Part shown: in pieces, positions 1 to 12,496 of the stretch
How positions within the stretch are numbered: the stretch's first letter is position 1
Layout of the letters: each line of letters begins with the position of its first letter
Origin: Grifola frondosa
Lineage: Eukaryota; Basidiomycota; Agaricomycetes; Polyporales; Grifolaceae
NCBI GenBank assembly: GCA_001683735.1
Contig: LUGG01000038.1
Coordinates: forward strand, 124,001 to 188,000
DNA length: 64,000 nucleotides
Direction: 5' to 3'
Program-made: the position numbers and the translations under genes
Notes under the pieces: generated by a model
The model's input: only the letters and a program-made list of their open reading frames with translations
Databases searched by the model: none
What the model was told of the DNA's origin: nothing

Positions 1-2062
1 TGCAGTATGTTTGAAAGTATGAAACACGGCGCGAAATCGTCGTGTACCTTGCGCCACCGTGACGCTGTTTGTCCGGACCAAACAATGCGAGAAAAATCCG
101 CGATTTCACGGAATTATGCAAAGCGCTGTACCAAGGTAAGCGGGTTCAAGACACCTTCGTGTTAAATAAAATGTTATTTCTGCTCTCACTACTGCGCCGC
201 TTGCAACATGACCGTACCGGCGGGAACACGACATCTCCGAATATGAGTCCCACTACCTCTCCGACGACATGTTCGTATGCACCCTCTTGGTTAAACTACG
301 GATCACTGATATTCTAATTCACATAAAGATTCGCTTGTATTTGATGCGCGTTCGACCGGGACCCGTCATGCGCTTATGGCCTTGCTCAGATCGTCGGGCT
401 TGCCAGGCTGCCGATCATCGTGAGTAATTCGCACAACTCACTATGGCCTAGCTATCCAATAGTCAATTTTTTGTATCCACGAAGCGCCGATCCAGGGTCA
501 GAATGACGGCACAGCGTAGTGGCTGACGAACACGACTTTGCCCCTTTGTTCTGCAGGAACTCCTAACGCCTGTGCTATCACCTGAAACATGGCAGATTTC
601 CCCTCTTCGGGGATGGTGAGCCGATAGCGTCTTATATCGTCATAATGAGAGCGCGCGCTCGATGACGAGACGAGTTTCTGCTCTTCCTCGCCAGCTGGAG
701 GTGTTCTCAGAACTTTGGTGTCGTAGTTGACGACCGGTGAAGCTCGCGCTGTGCCTGGCCTTCACGTACCACAAGAATCATCTCTCGTAATCTTTCGGTC
801 GGCCTCTGGGAGTTGCTGTAATTGCGCTCAATGTGCCCGAAGATGCTGCAGTGGAGGCTATATTTATTCTGATCACCAGCGTACTGTATGTTTTAGGAAC
901 CGCGCTCACAGGCGCTCCGGTGGAGCCTCCAATCGCCGTTATACTGTATCCGTTACAGTTCGTAAATCGCCACCACCGTATCTGCATCCGTATGTGATAT
1001 ACATGAAGGCTCACAAGGCACAATTTTCGAACTCGTGAAAGTGCCAGCAGGTTAGGACATTCGTAATGCAGTTCATGAACAATGCGTTGGTACTGATTTT
1101 ACTTTAGGAGATGGTATTTTTGGAAGTCTGTGGTACATAAAGTCTCCTCGCTTCAGAAATATACGGGCCACTATTCGGAAGTGAGTGCGAACAACCGCCT
1201 GACCCCCAGAACGTTCCTGGCAGCAGGGAAGACTTCGAACCTTGCGGTATCGTTGGGTTGGTCTATTACTATCTTTCTGCTATCGAACTGTGTTTTACGT
1301 TTGTTATCTCCTGCGCCCATTAGTATTGCAAAATGACCCTTTCACATGGTGTCTCCTTTGAAGGGAAGTGGGCGGCTGCCAGAACACTACAGGGATTTTC
1401 TGCCCCAGCCATCGGGAATACCCCAGTTTTTTACGTTGAGCGAGAAGTTTCATGACACCGCTGGTGAGGCTTCACTTACAACCCTATCTCGCTGCGCTAC
1501 TTGGCACAGCGTCTTCGAAGGCCGCCGCTGACAAACATTATGCTTAGATATCGCTCTGCGCATGTCACAGAAGTCTTCACCGTGGACAAGTAATCACTTG
1601 AAGCAGGGTTCGGAGTGGATGTGCGCCCAGCAATATGTTTTACACGCTGTCTACACCGCACTGTGTTCTCGCCTCTTCACATTACGCCAAGCATTACAGC
1701 AGCCGTCTTTCAGCGCCCTGATTACCGCCTCCCATGCGCCAATTTGGAAGGACAACGGCCCCGCTAAGTGCTGTGGTTCAGGGAATGTGTTTCGTATGAC
1801 TCCTCTTCTAAAGAACCCCACCGGTGTTACTCTGCCAGCGAACGCCGTGGTAGACGTTCGCCGTTCGGCTTGCAGTGACGTTTATCCTCAATCCAGGCCA
1901 TGGCATGAAACAATCAAGAATGGGTAGAAATGTCACAATATTCCATATAATACGTGTGCAGTGGTTAAGGTGCACGATTGTCGTCTGGTGTAACGTAGAT
2001 ATGGAAGAAATAATGATAGTGGGATATGTGTACTGTCCGTCCTCGCATTCTCCACAAATAAT
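1..2062. other. No gene assigned; short open fragments only
   Basis: Both strands were read without finding a chain of exons carrying a recognisable domain. Short open stretches exist. One, on the plus strand near 815-955, encodes a hydrophobic, membrane-like peptide; another, on the minus strand near 506-720, is a polar peptide. Neither joins to a longer model. This could be intergenic DNA or eroded gene remnants. Confidence 0.4.
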
Positions 2063-3789
2063 CTACGCCTCTGGCATGGTCGGCAGATTCTCATCATTCG
2101 CCTGAACAAGTGCTGCAGTCTGCACTTCAATTACGTCCTCGCCATCAGGATTCAACTCGTCGTTTGATAAGGGATCATCTGGCTCGCCGAAATCGAAAGA
2201 ATTGGTGGCGACATCAAGGCATGTGCTTTCGCGCAGCAGCGAATAACGAGCGATGATCCCCCACGAAAACTGCACGAGTCTATCTCCTAGCATTCCATGG
2301 TAGCGAACTTCTCCTTCTCGAACAATGTCAGGATGATAGATGAGGGGTAATCTTGCCGAGATGTGTGTGACACGGTTGAATGCACAGTCAATGAGTCGTA
2401 CGCTGCGAAGACGCTGTGCGCTCCCCTCTTTCTCCGCGAGCAGGGCGTTTCGGAGCTTGAATACTTGACGTTGTTCGTCACAATCGCAGTAGTTGGCCCA
2501 TACGTCTAGAATGCGAAGCGTAGGCGAAGGCATCAATGTGGCGCCAACCACAGGCACGACGAGGTGTTCAAGGATAGGGCAGAAAAGCTTTATTTGCTCC
2601 CATACGCGCTCCCACATTGAATTTGGAAACCCGAAAGCATTGTAGAAATGCAGGTATGATAATGTGGCCCCGTGTCTCTCCAGGAGCCGTCCGCTTATCT
2701 CGGCGCTATAACCGAGCAGGTTCAACGTGAGCAGTTTCAAGTTCGGTAGATGCCACGCGTCTGCGAGGTAGGCGAGACTCCGTGCGCTGTCAGGGCAATA
2801 CTGAAGATCCATTAACGTGGGTAGATATAGGTTGGGGAGATCAGCGGGCCAGGAGAAAGCTCCTAGCGATAATGACGTAAGGGTAGTGGCGGCGCTGAGC
2901 ATTTGTTGGAAGGATTTCAGCTGCTCTATGCGAAGCTTGACTGCTGCAGAAATATCCAGAGATTGGAGGCCGTGCGATAACCTATTCCTAAGGGCGGATC
3001 CAGGGGAAACCAATTGGGTATGGAAAAACCATGCTGGATCAAAGGCGTCGTCGTCATCGGAGAGTGAAGCTTGCGAATAGACAAATGTGGGGTGAGGTTG
3101 AAATGTAAATGCTCGTAAGTTTGGACAGTGATCCAAGATGAATCCAACATCCTCCCGAACGACCTCTGCAAAATGACGCCAGACGACGCAGGAATCCATG
3201 CGAATGGTCCAGATTAGAGTGCCAACATGGTATTGTGTCATACCCAGAGTCCGCGAGAGAGCGAGTACCTGCCCCATTCGATGAAGCACGATGTCCCGGT
3301 AGAGTATTTCAATTCCAACGTGTGACCACGTCTTACATACGAGTACGACCGACTTCATCCACGAGGTCCGTTTCCATAGTGATCCTGGCCCGCATCCAAA
3401 AGGAGGATCAAGTTGACGAGATGGAAATTGCACGGACTCGAATATATGGGAGAGGATTTCTGGTGGGAGTCTCATGCACGTAGGACTTGACGTCTCTATA
3501 GAGCGAACCGGTGTTTCATCCACCTTTGCTTGCAAACGCCTCATACTTTTAGTCGAAGACACAGAACGACGATAAGAAATTTACTCACCGATAGACTCTT
3601 CATTAACTCGTCGACATTCTGCTGGTCATTGTCCTGCATTTGCGCCAGTTCTTCACGGATACTACTAATTTGTTCACGAATTTGAACTTCTTGGTTCGCC
3701 CCTCTGGGATGAACATTTTCTTGACGAAGCGCGAGAAGTTCCTCCGTACGACAAAGGACAGAGATATCACGAAGCATGGAAGTCTCCAT
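2063..3789 (-). CDS. F-box domain protein, two exons
   Basis: Exon 1 (3789-3589) encodes a short charged helix with coiled-coil character (IREQISSIREEL). Exon 2 (3523-2063) carries the F-box core (MRLPPEILSHIF, then VCKTW). A leucine-rich, LRR-like region follows to the end. The 65-bp intron has a GTGAGT donor and an AAAG acceptor, keeps phase 0 and bypasses an internal ATG at 3562. F-box proteins usually bind Skp1 through the N-terminal motif and present substrates to an SCF ubiquitin ligase through the C-terminal region. This architecture (coiled coil, F-box, variable LRR-like tail) is a heavily expanded family in Agaricomycetes. Substrate unknown. The start could change if exon 1 is spliced differently. 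Confidence 0.75.
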
Positions 3790-6052
3790 CGTCGTAGGAA
3801 GTATAGAGCAGTCTGAGTCGACTCATGCATTCTGAATCTCACAATTTCTGATCGAGATGACCGTGTCACGGGACTCCAAGCGCCCAGCAGGATCGCGTTC
3901 AGCATTGAGCGACACTGTAGATTATATCGTGGGGTTAAACAAGACCGCATATAGATTAGAATAGCGCTACTCCATTATACATAGGCATGACATTATTATA
4001 CATAGGTTCCACAAGATTAAAACAGCGGTATAACAGTTTGAAGGCGATATCTAGTGCTGAATCTGCACCCGCTTGGCTGCTTGAAGGTCGTCTAGTATCC
4101 GGACTTGGGTATCGAATACGAAGAGTGTCTCTTTGTGGGCATCTTTATCGGCATCTCTGTCGGGATGCATTTCGAGTTTGTACAGCACTTTGCCGTCTTT
4201 ATACTACAAATCACTCGTCAATAAAAGCTACAGCGACGTGTAAAAGAAGAAACACACTTGAATAGAGGTGTTGTGGCCGGTGGCAATCGACCCGGTCTTG
4301 TTATACCATTTGGGAATACTCGGGTCAATCACCTTTAACACAGCCTGTCGAATGTCAAAGGTCAGGTCCTCGCTCTAACCCAAGAAAATTCGTCCTCACG
4401 GTCGTGTGAAACAAGGGCGGAATGTTATATTCGATAATTTTATCCATATGAGCAAGTCAGCAGCACAGAAGTCGAGTTCGAAGAAAGAAAGAAGGAAGGA
4501 AGGAAAGAAAATGAAGATGATGGGCAACACATCGTCAAGCGTCGGGTTTATATAGAGCTCCAAGGCGAGGCCACAATCTGACCTTTGTTTCAGCATTGCA
4601 TGGCTTTTGTGGTTGCCGGAGAATCCATATCGCGCCTCGTGGAAATACAGACGTAATTAGCCACGGATAATGTGGTGTCCGCCAAAGAATGAGGTGCCAC
4701 TCACTAATATTTGAAAGGAGCCTAACACGTCTTTGTGCCACTGTGCACTATAGAGGTGATCTTTTCAGCTAAATAACAGGAAGAAATCGCATGAGTATAG
4801 ATCTATTCCATTTTATCTAGACAAACTAGTCGACGTAGAATCGTAAAAATTAGCAGCAACTATCGTGGGTGCGATGTGGCATGAAATCCATGGTATGTAT
4901 TAGTAGCGGGAAAAAGATCGGTCCGAAGAAATCCCTGGCAACCCACGCACTAGCAATGAAATGAACTGAAACATTGCCAGATAAAGTATGGTGCACATAC
5001 CGGAACCTGCGCATGCAGCATTCGTTACCGGGTCTCAGAGATGCCACCCAGCACGCGCCACAAAGGAGACATCCGGACCTCAGAGGATGAAAGTCACCCT
5101 TACTGTAACAAATTCATCAGATTGTTACGCCGTATCAGTGGAAGATGAAAAGCACATTCTACAGTCTCATGGGAGCGACCAAGTTATCTTGTATGTTGTG
5201 GCTGAATTAACAACGACATAATCATGGCGTACGCTTGAGCCAATATATATAAATTTTGCACCAAGCGTTGTCTCCCATCTTTCCGACCTGATCTATCTGA
5301 TTCCATCGTACCGCTGAATTGCGCAAAAAATACAATAGACGAACGAAATGTACCTGCGAAATACGGGGTTCCAAGTCGCACCTTGCCATAATCGCAAACA
5401 TTCAACCTTCTATTCTGACGGTGATAAATTCGACTGATGACCGCGAAATTAGGAAAAGCGGCCAGCTGCGAACGCTTGATTGCTTTGTCTCCTCACTGTA
5501 TGAGGTCTCCGGGGACGAGATACAGCAGGGACGCTACAAAATTATCTCTGTATATTCTGCTACTAAATGTAATAGTGAGCTTACCATTAAGCATGACACC
5601 ATCATTCATGCCAGTGCCGATGGTACGCTTCGAAGAAACTTCAAATACACAGCACCGAGCGCTTCAAGTTGGCAGCAACGTTTCAACAAGTGAAATAGCA
5701 CTCAAGGACCAAGAGTATTCTGATTGAATTAAAATAAGCGCAGTGCCATAAGGGACAGCAGACGGTCGGATAGCACGCAGAGTACTTAGTTGGTTGAGAG
5801 ACTACTCAAGTTGCAGGATCGCTCGAGGGCAGCCACGTGTTCGGACCCGTCGCGTCGCGTCACGCAGTGACATGTCGCGTCTGTACGCGCACCGCGAACC
5901 TTCCTACCAAGGTACACTGGACACGTATTACTACTCAAGGAACTAGAGCAGAGCCTTTGTACTCTCGTATTCTGGTAAAATGCATCGCGGAGGACATAAC
6001 AGAGGTATGTAAATCGGAACGAAAAATTATTGACAATAGTTCGGACACTGCC
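3790..6052. other. Intergenic, no gene seen
   Basis: No exon chain or domain could be supported on either strand. A purine-rich low-complexity stretch of GAAA/GGAA units lies at about 4480-4520. The rest is unremarkable AT-moderate sequence with scattered stops in all frames. Confidence 0.45.
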
Positions 6053-7206
6053 CTACAACTCATCGCGCATTGCGGATGGAGATTCCAGTATTGCACCGGA
6101 GATGTTCGCGAACCATGCTTTCTGATCCTTCGGCGATGCCCAATCGGTAGAGTTGCCTACAATATCGGGTTATAAGTTATCATGTGTTTCGCTAGCAACA
6201 CCAGGGAATCAAAACAGAACATACCTCCGAAAAAGGTCTGGAAATGTAACCCTTGCACGCGAGAGTCCGGCCCTTCTTCAGTCCGAAGGATCAAACCCGT
6301 GACTAGAATTACAGATACTCCATCGACGCAAACCTCAATCTCAGCTGGAGGAGCAACACATCAGGAAGTGGGCATATCTCCATAGGAGAGATGACACACC
6401 GTTAGCATGTCCGACGTCATTCATCTTCACCCTCTGAGCGATTGTCGACCATTTCCCAGGAGTAAATCTCCATGCACCTCGGCCTACGGAGAATCCATAG
6501 TCCGCATGTTGGATGGATCGAGGAGGGACGCCGATCATGCGGGCCGTGTTCGACTCTATGTGTGGAAGGTATGCATACAATTCGCCGGCCCCGTTCTCTC
6601 TGGGAGATATTGTCAGTGAAATTGTGCAGAATATAAACGATGAACTGTAGAGACCTCCACATAAGGCGTAAGTCGAAGCATTTGCACCGGTCAGTTTGCC
6701 TTCCACCGGTGCATCTGTAAGCGGTGTCTCCTACACCACCATCTGCGATACATTAGACCACATCGCGTTCCAAAATATAGAATTTACGTACAAATCCCCG
6801 GAAGCTTCCCGCCCTTTCTCCAGTCCCAGCCTTCCTCGAACATGACATCATAACTCATCAAGACCTCCTTCGGCACATGGTCTTTGAGATGTTTGGCGAA
6901 TCCATTGGGTCCGTGTAGGTAGAATCCAAGTCCACCGGCAGGTGCATGCTTATTACCGGGATTTATACTCCCCTGTGGAAACGTCGCCTGCCATGCGTGG
7001 TCTGGACGGCCGGAAACATTATGAGATGGGTGTGGAGGAGTTACCACTGGGTGGGTTGTTCCAGAGGAGACCTTGTGTACACCAAGTGCGGTATCGTTGA
7101 GAGGAATACGAGCAATATCCGGGTGGTCTATAACATGACAGGTGGTGAACCCAGCGTGAATACGCGAGAGGTTGACGGGAAACAGCGATTCGATCTTGGA
7201 AGACAT
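6053..7206 (-). CDS. Polysaccharide lyase family 14-like protein
   Basis: Five exons join in frame into 308 residues: 7206-6792, 6742-6655, 6599-6400, 6344-6225 and 6156-6053, with introns of 49-68 bp. The joined protein shows the PL14 signature in order: FEEGWDWRKGGKLPGIYGG, then CTGGRQT, RLMWRENGAGELYAY, YGFSVGRGAWRF, a VDG strand and TFFGG with WASPKDQ near the end. Two of these motifs are completed only by splicing, which supports the model. PL14 enzymes cleave uronic-acid polysaccharides by beta-elimination; algal and bacterial members act on alginate or glucuronan. The substrate of fungal members cannot be told from sequence. The N-terminus (MSSKIESLFPV) has no obvious signal peptide, so cytosolic or non-classical location is possible unless an upstream exon was missed. 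Confidence 0.85.
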
Positions 7207-7985
7207 TCTGGTCGTCTATACAATCTAAATAAATAAATAAATTGTGTAAGCAAGTCGATGTGAGTTACCTGTGCGGTCAGTTGGGTCCGTCAAAAGGCTT
7301 GAATGAAAGCGCCAGAATGCGACAACTCCACCGTCATCATCAGCAGACCAAATCAGATCGGGCATATCCATATTTGGCAGGTATGATGTTCGCCTCACAA
7401 ACTGAAATAGATTCGGGCATTTGTTAGCAATCGTCCAAAAAAGGCCGCGAGAATATAACGGATTTCTATCGAAGGAACGTGACACCGAAATTTGGAGACA
7501 ATAAGGCCTGTAGTGTATGGGTGGGTAAAGACGAGAGTGAGGCACGAGTAAGAATATTGATGAAGCTTGAAGGCTGGAATCTGAGTCAAAGCGGTTCGAT
7601 CCCGAGTTCGGTCAAAGACTGGAGTGGGGGGGGGCGCCAAATGTGCGGTACGTACTACCAAATTAGGTATTAAACGTACCGAATTAGGATATACAACGGT
7701 AAAGGAATGAAGAGTACCCTACGAATTGTACTTATTTTCAAAGCGATCTGTGCCCGGACACTTCACTTTCGGACGTGTGCAGGAGAGACATGTCTCCCTT
7801 TCTGCGCATGGTTGGAATATTGGCACTACTCTACTTTTTCCAATCTCCCTATTTATACACTCTCTTCCGCACAGTCCACTATCACTAGCATTTGCATACA
7901 CTGTCCAACATGTCCATTCTCCTCTCCCGCCACGTACTCGTATTCACGCAATCCATCCCCACGCCCACACATTGTGTTGCACCAC
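7207..7985. other. Intergenic, no gene seen
   Basis: This stretch separates the 5' end of the lyase gene from the 3' end of the phosphatidylserine decarboxylase gene. It contains a run of eight G residues near 7626. No coding chain or domain was recognised. Confidence 0.5.
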
Positions 7986-9875
7986 TCAAGCAGGAACGTG
8001 TCCAATTGAGTCGCCAACCTCAAGACGCACGATGTCAGCCACCAAAGACACGACAAGGCATCGCTCCTCACCTTTACCACCGTCTCGATCGGAACCTCCG
8101 AGTTCTTCACCAAGTCGTCTTCGAATCTACGCATACGCCGTCAGTCGCTTCCGGGCAGTTAGGCTCACAAATAAACTAACGTGATCAGCCCCTTGGGGAA
8201 GAGCACGACGACGGTGCTCCCGCCATATGCGAAGTACCCGAGCTCCTCGCCGCGCGAGATGCGCGCGCCCTTCTTCGCTCCCCCAGTCCACTTGATACTC
8301 CCCACCTAGAATGATGTGCGTCAGAAGAGACGAAATACGCATGCGACACTGGCAACCCACTAGCATGGCGCCAATTGCAACGAACGCAACGGGGGTATTC
8401 GACTCGGCGTGCGTGAGATACAGCACGGAGCGTTTGTTTGCGGTGAAGACGTCGAACCCGGGCTCGTTGACAGCTTGCGGGTTCACTGAAGAACAATATG
8501 CATGTCAGAATGAGTCGGATTGGAGCGGATGAGCACGAACCGGTATAATATTCGCCGGGTATGTCGACGATGTCCCCAATAATACCGTCGATGGGACTGT
8601 GGAAGCGATGATAATCCTGGGGAGCCAGACTATCGTCCAACGTACATCAGAGGACTGTTCCAACGACAATAGCGTGTTGGGCACACCGGAATGTCGCGAT
8701 GCTGGCGTCATCAAATATCTTGGCTTGCTCGGAATCTGGGGCGACGCCAAGCAGCGAGGGGACAGTGAACTGGCTGCCTTTGATCCTACAAAAAGGGTGA
8801 GCGATGTATACGATGAAAATTGGGAAAGCGAATTCAGACCAGAACTGTGTGGCAAGATCGGTCGATGCATAGATGGTCAGCCTACAATCAGCGGCGCTAC
8901 AAAATCCAAGAGGGTCATCCGCGTTCTGAATGGGACGCGCGTCAGATTTCAGCTTCCTATGAAGACAAAGGTGTTTTATTAATAACACGGTCCCTGAGAT
9001 AGACTGCGATCAAATTACCGGAAGAAGAATTCGTTGAAGCACGAGTATTTGCTCATATCCGGCTCAAGAAGCTCATCCAAGCCGATGGAATACGTTTGTA
9101 CGAATGAGGGGATAGATTTAACAGACTGCGCAGAGTCATACACCTCTCCTTGCTAATGAGGGTCAGACCTTTGTGTAGTCCTGAATGCCGAAATTACATA
9201 CCCTGAGAGATAGATCCTTCAAGACGGATTCTACAGAATGATTGTGCAGGAGTTTGGTTTGCGTCCCTCCGTAAAACAGTAAATGCATGCCTAACCTGGA
9301 ACAGCCCAATGAGCATCGGCAATGTCTCCGATCAGAAATCAACGCCTGTGACGAAGAAAGTGTCGGCACTATTTTGATGCCAGCAGTTGAATAAAATTCA
9401 AGCATTTACTTCAGCGTATTGCAGGAACTAGTCATCCTGCGCGTAAATCGAACAGTGCAACAGGGTGTTCTACCCTGGACGCACCCGCACCAAGCCAGGC
9501 AGTCTCTTCAAGTCGCGGAGTCACAGGACGCCGCCTACAGCCGGCAGGCAAGAGAGCTCACCTCGGGTACAGTGGCATACTCTCGAAGACCCTTTCGCCA
9601 GTGGAGCGTATTATGACGAAGTTTCCAACATGATACTCCGTAGCGAGTTTCTCGATCCCGGGGATGAGATTATGCACAAACGGAAGGCTGTGAACCATGT
9701 GCATAGGCGCATGGATACTGTTCTGCACATTACTATCGTGCGCAGAGTGCTCTACCAGCTTCGAGAGCGCGGAGGCAACTACTATGGCCGGATCCTGGAA
9801 TACTTTGGGAAAGTGGGAGGGATGTATGGTCTCGATGGGCTTGATTTCAGCAACTGAAGCGGGGATATGCGACAT
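7986..9875 (-). CDS. PSD: Phosphatidylserine decarboxylase
   Basis: Ten exons join in frame to 394 residues: 9875-9562, 9295-9202, 9152-9019, 8956-8840, 8785-8687, 8629-8541, 8485-8361, 8305-8181, 8126-8072 and 8018-7986. The enzyme converts phosphatidylserine to phosphatidylethanolamine. Visible family motifs are [60 protein letters not shown] and [17 protein letters not shown]. The GGST motif is the expected self-cleavage site that makes the pyruvoyl cofactor, with cleavage before Ser. No mitochondrial presequence or C2 domain is seen, so it resembles the soluble psd2-like fungal group rather than the mitochondrial Psd1 type. The first intron is 266 bp; the others are 49-62 bp. The last exon is only 33 nt. 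Confidence 0.93.
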
Positions 9876-10119
9876 TGCGAGGCTCTGCCGTGGGAGTACC
9901 TAGAGCAGCGGGTTGGAAGTGGCGGAACGACATGACTGTTTATATATTGCGAGATATTAATATCGTCACCAGTCTTGTGGGCTCCGCTGACGTCTAAACC
10001 TTAACCAGCTGCCACTAATTCACCCTTCGTTCCCAAATAGGTTATGGGTGGGATGACAAATTAAATCGATAAAACTTCTTGTGCTAGTTTTGTGAAAAAG
10101 AGCCGACATCTTGCGTTAG

Positions 10120-10200
10120 TGGACACACTGGGAATTGAACCCAGCACCCCCGCAAGCACGCATGCTAAGCGGATGTGATAACCAACTACACCATGTGCCC
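10120..10200 (-). tRNA. tRNA-Ala (AGC) with a short intron
   Basis: The minus strand folds as a cloverleaf. The acceptor stem GGGCACA pairs with TGTGTCC and contains the G3:U70 pair that identifies alanine tRNAs. The T arm is CTGGG-TTCAATT-CCCAG. The anticodon loop reads TTAGCA, giving anticodon AGC. About 8 extra bases (TGCGTGCT) after position 37 form the canonical tRNA intron site; removing them leaves stem TCCGC/GCGGG and a 73-nt mature tRNA including the discriminator A. Confidence 0.92.
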
Positions 10201-10678
10201 ATAATATCTCCATTCAAATTAAATTATATCAGCAAGATGAGAAACTTAGGAGATATTGCTCAATGCTTATTATGGGCAAATACGATAGAATGATCATGAT
10301 ATTCACGTGAACTTATCACACACAACGAACTGAGAGACGACTGGATTTATTGACTCACACAAATGCTATATCACGGCGCCATTGTTGCACTAGGTCATTA
10401 GCACACATACGCCCCCACGCGAGTACAAGGATCAGCAAGTACTCCTCCCGCATCATTCGAAAAAAAGTTGTTTGAGCTATCCAAGCAGAAAATCAGTTAT
10501 TGATGTTTGTAAACTTGATTGTCAGAACCCTCCGCCGCGCACATCACTTTGATACTTGAATAATAGATATGATAAACCTGTTTCCACATCATGATATCAC
10601 TGCTAGATGAAACCACATGAAGTCAATCGAACGAACGTATGCGTGCGATAAGACATACTCACGATATATTCCACCTCA
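10201..10678. other. Intergenic, no gene seen
   Basis: AT-rich sequence between the tRNA 5' side and the 3' end of the second F-box gene. No coding signal or further RNA gene was found. Confidence 0.5.
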
Positions 10679-12373
10679 TTACATTACACTAAGAGATCCA
10701 TTCCGCCGCTGTGCAGTTGACTGCAGCTCGCCGAGCAGTTCGAATACTCTCGACCAGGTCTCGTCATGAGGAAGGCCCCAATACGTGCAGTCAGTTGCCT
10801 GCATGCTGCTGGAAAGATCGAGATTTGGGAAGGCTCCGTCCAAATACTTCGCGAGATCCAGAGCATCCGGAACTCTTTGATAATGCGCAGCATGAAACTG
10901 CAATATCCGTAGTGGGAATGGAACCATCGTGTCCAGGGTAAGGGGAGGGAGAGGCTCAGGCGAGAGTTCGAGACGAGGAAACGAGAGCTCCTCCAGATCC
11001 GGGCATAGACGCACAAAGGCAACGAGGGTCGGGACTGTCGGCAACGCCGTGTCCGCTTCGCACGTAAAGTCGAGCCGCAGTGCGCGCAAGCACGGCCACG
11101 CACCCCCATCGCGAGGAAGTCGCCGTCCGACAGCGAGAGCGCGAATTCGGGCTTGACCTCTATGTCCACCCGCTCGAGCCCCTGCAGATCCAGCAGTGGC
11201 TCGACCAGCTCCATGATCCGCCGCTCGAGCTCCACGTCGATGTCGAATGCCTGCAGAATGGGCGCCTCGAAGTTGACTTCGTGGAGCTGGGGGAGGCGCA
11301 CGGGCAGCAGTTCGAGGAACGCGCGGCATTGGTCGACAGTGACGGGACGAATGGTGCACATGGCTAGTGACTCTAGGCGCGGCGGCGACATAGCCGCTAG
11401 GATGTCCATGGCGCAGAGCAAGCTTCCACACATTGTCAGATTTTGCAGGGAACTGAATCCGTAACACGGTGAGACGATGTCTTCCCGGTTCAACTGGTTA
11501 ACGTCGAGATCAATGGTAAGGGTTGTGAGACTTTCCATCACGGAAAGCGCGCGCAACAGGGAGATGTTGGCACCAACAACATCTACCTCATGTATGGACT
11601 TGAAGGAAGAGAGTGGTATCAGGCACGATGGGTCGAAAGGAAAGTTTATGGCGATTTTCTGGAGGAAGGGAGCGTGTGTGCGCAATTGTCGGAGGAGTGA
11701 ACGGAAGGCTGAATCGTGCTCAGAATGCGTGCCAGTCGCAGTCACCATGACGGCTGGGGAGATGCTAAAGGTGAGTAGAGTCCTGGAGAAAAGCAGTGAG
11801 ACCTCCGTTCCGATGGGCATTGACGGTTCCCAAGTTAGCCAACGCAACGATGGAAATAAAGGTTTGTCTCCCCCGAACTTGGACAAATATGGCAATATTT
11901 GTCGGCCGACTCTTAGTTCATCGTACCAGAGCGAGCGAATGTTCCGGGAGTAATACTGAAATCGGGACCATTCAACAGCTGATATTTCTCCCTGGAGATC
12001 CTGGTACATCCTGTCCTATTGGTAAAGAACATTGCGGCACCGTGAGAGTATCTTGACTTACCATCTCTTCCAGGCCGGTGTGGGTATTTGGATACTGTCT
12101 TAGTTTTTCACATAGACCAAGGAGCAGCAAGAGAGGTATAATACTATTCATCTCCCTCCATAGAACGTTCACTGCGGGGTGGGAGAACGCCTTGCAAACG
12201 CGAGTAAATTGGGCCAAGACATGTCTAGCCTTATGTTTCTCCACTGAAAAAACTGCGCCTTCTGGTGCTATGCATTCGAAGATATGGACCAGAATGTCGA
12301 AGCTGAATAGTGCACGATGAGCTTGGAGTTGCATATGAATCGGTGGAATCTGCAGTGACCAGTCGTAGGACAA
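10679..12373 (-). CDS. F-box/LRR-type protein with one frame break
   Basis: Exon 1 (12373-12062) encodes an F-box (FSFDILVHIFECI, then TRVCKAFSHPAVNVLWREM). After a 46-bp intron, exon 2 starts at 12015 and encodes a long leucine-rich C-terminal half. The frame breaks in a run of five C (minus strand G5) at 11103-11107. Upstream the frame reads LSDGDFLAMG; downstream it continues AWPCLRALRLDF. One more G would restore the family pattern 'LLAMA.AWP.LR.L'. The stop is at 10679. Probable role is substrate recognition in an SCF ubiquitin ligase. I judge the break to be an assembly error, but a real lesion is possible. Confidence 0.75.
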
Positions 12374-12496
12374 GGCGATGGACTGCGATGGACTTCCGAA
12401 GGCTCTTCTCGCATATTTAGGTCCAAAAGTGAAATATCATATTTTGCTATCTTCCACAAATTATGTTGGCCGATCGGCGCTTCCGAATCCAGAAAA
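12374..12496. promoter_or_regulatory. Short divergent promoter, F-box gene / RPC40
   Basis: Only 123 bp separate the start codons of the minus-strand F-box gene and the plus-strand RPC40 gene, so both must use this stretch or reach into each other's 5' ends. No individual element is claimed. Confidence 0.5.

Noticed and set aside
4480..4520. Purine-rich GAAA/GGAA tract as a regulatory element
   Set aside because: It is simple low-complexity sequence with no gene nearby that would give it meaning.
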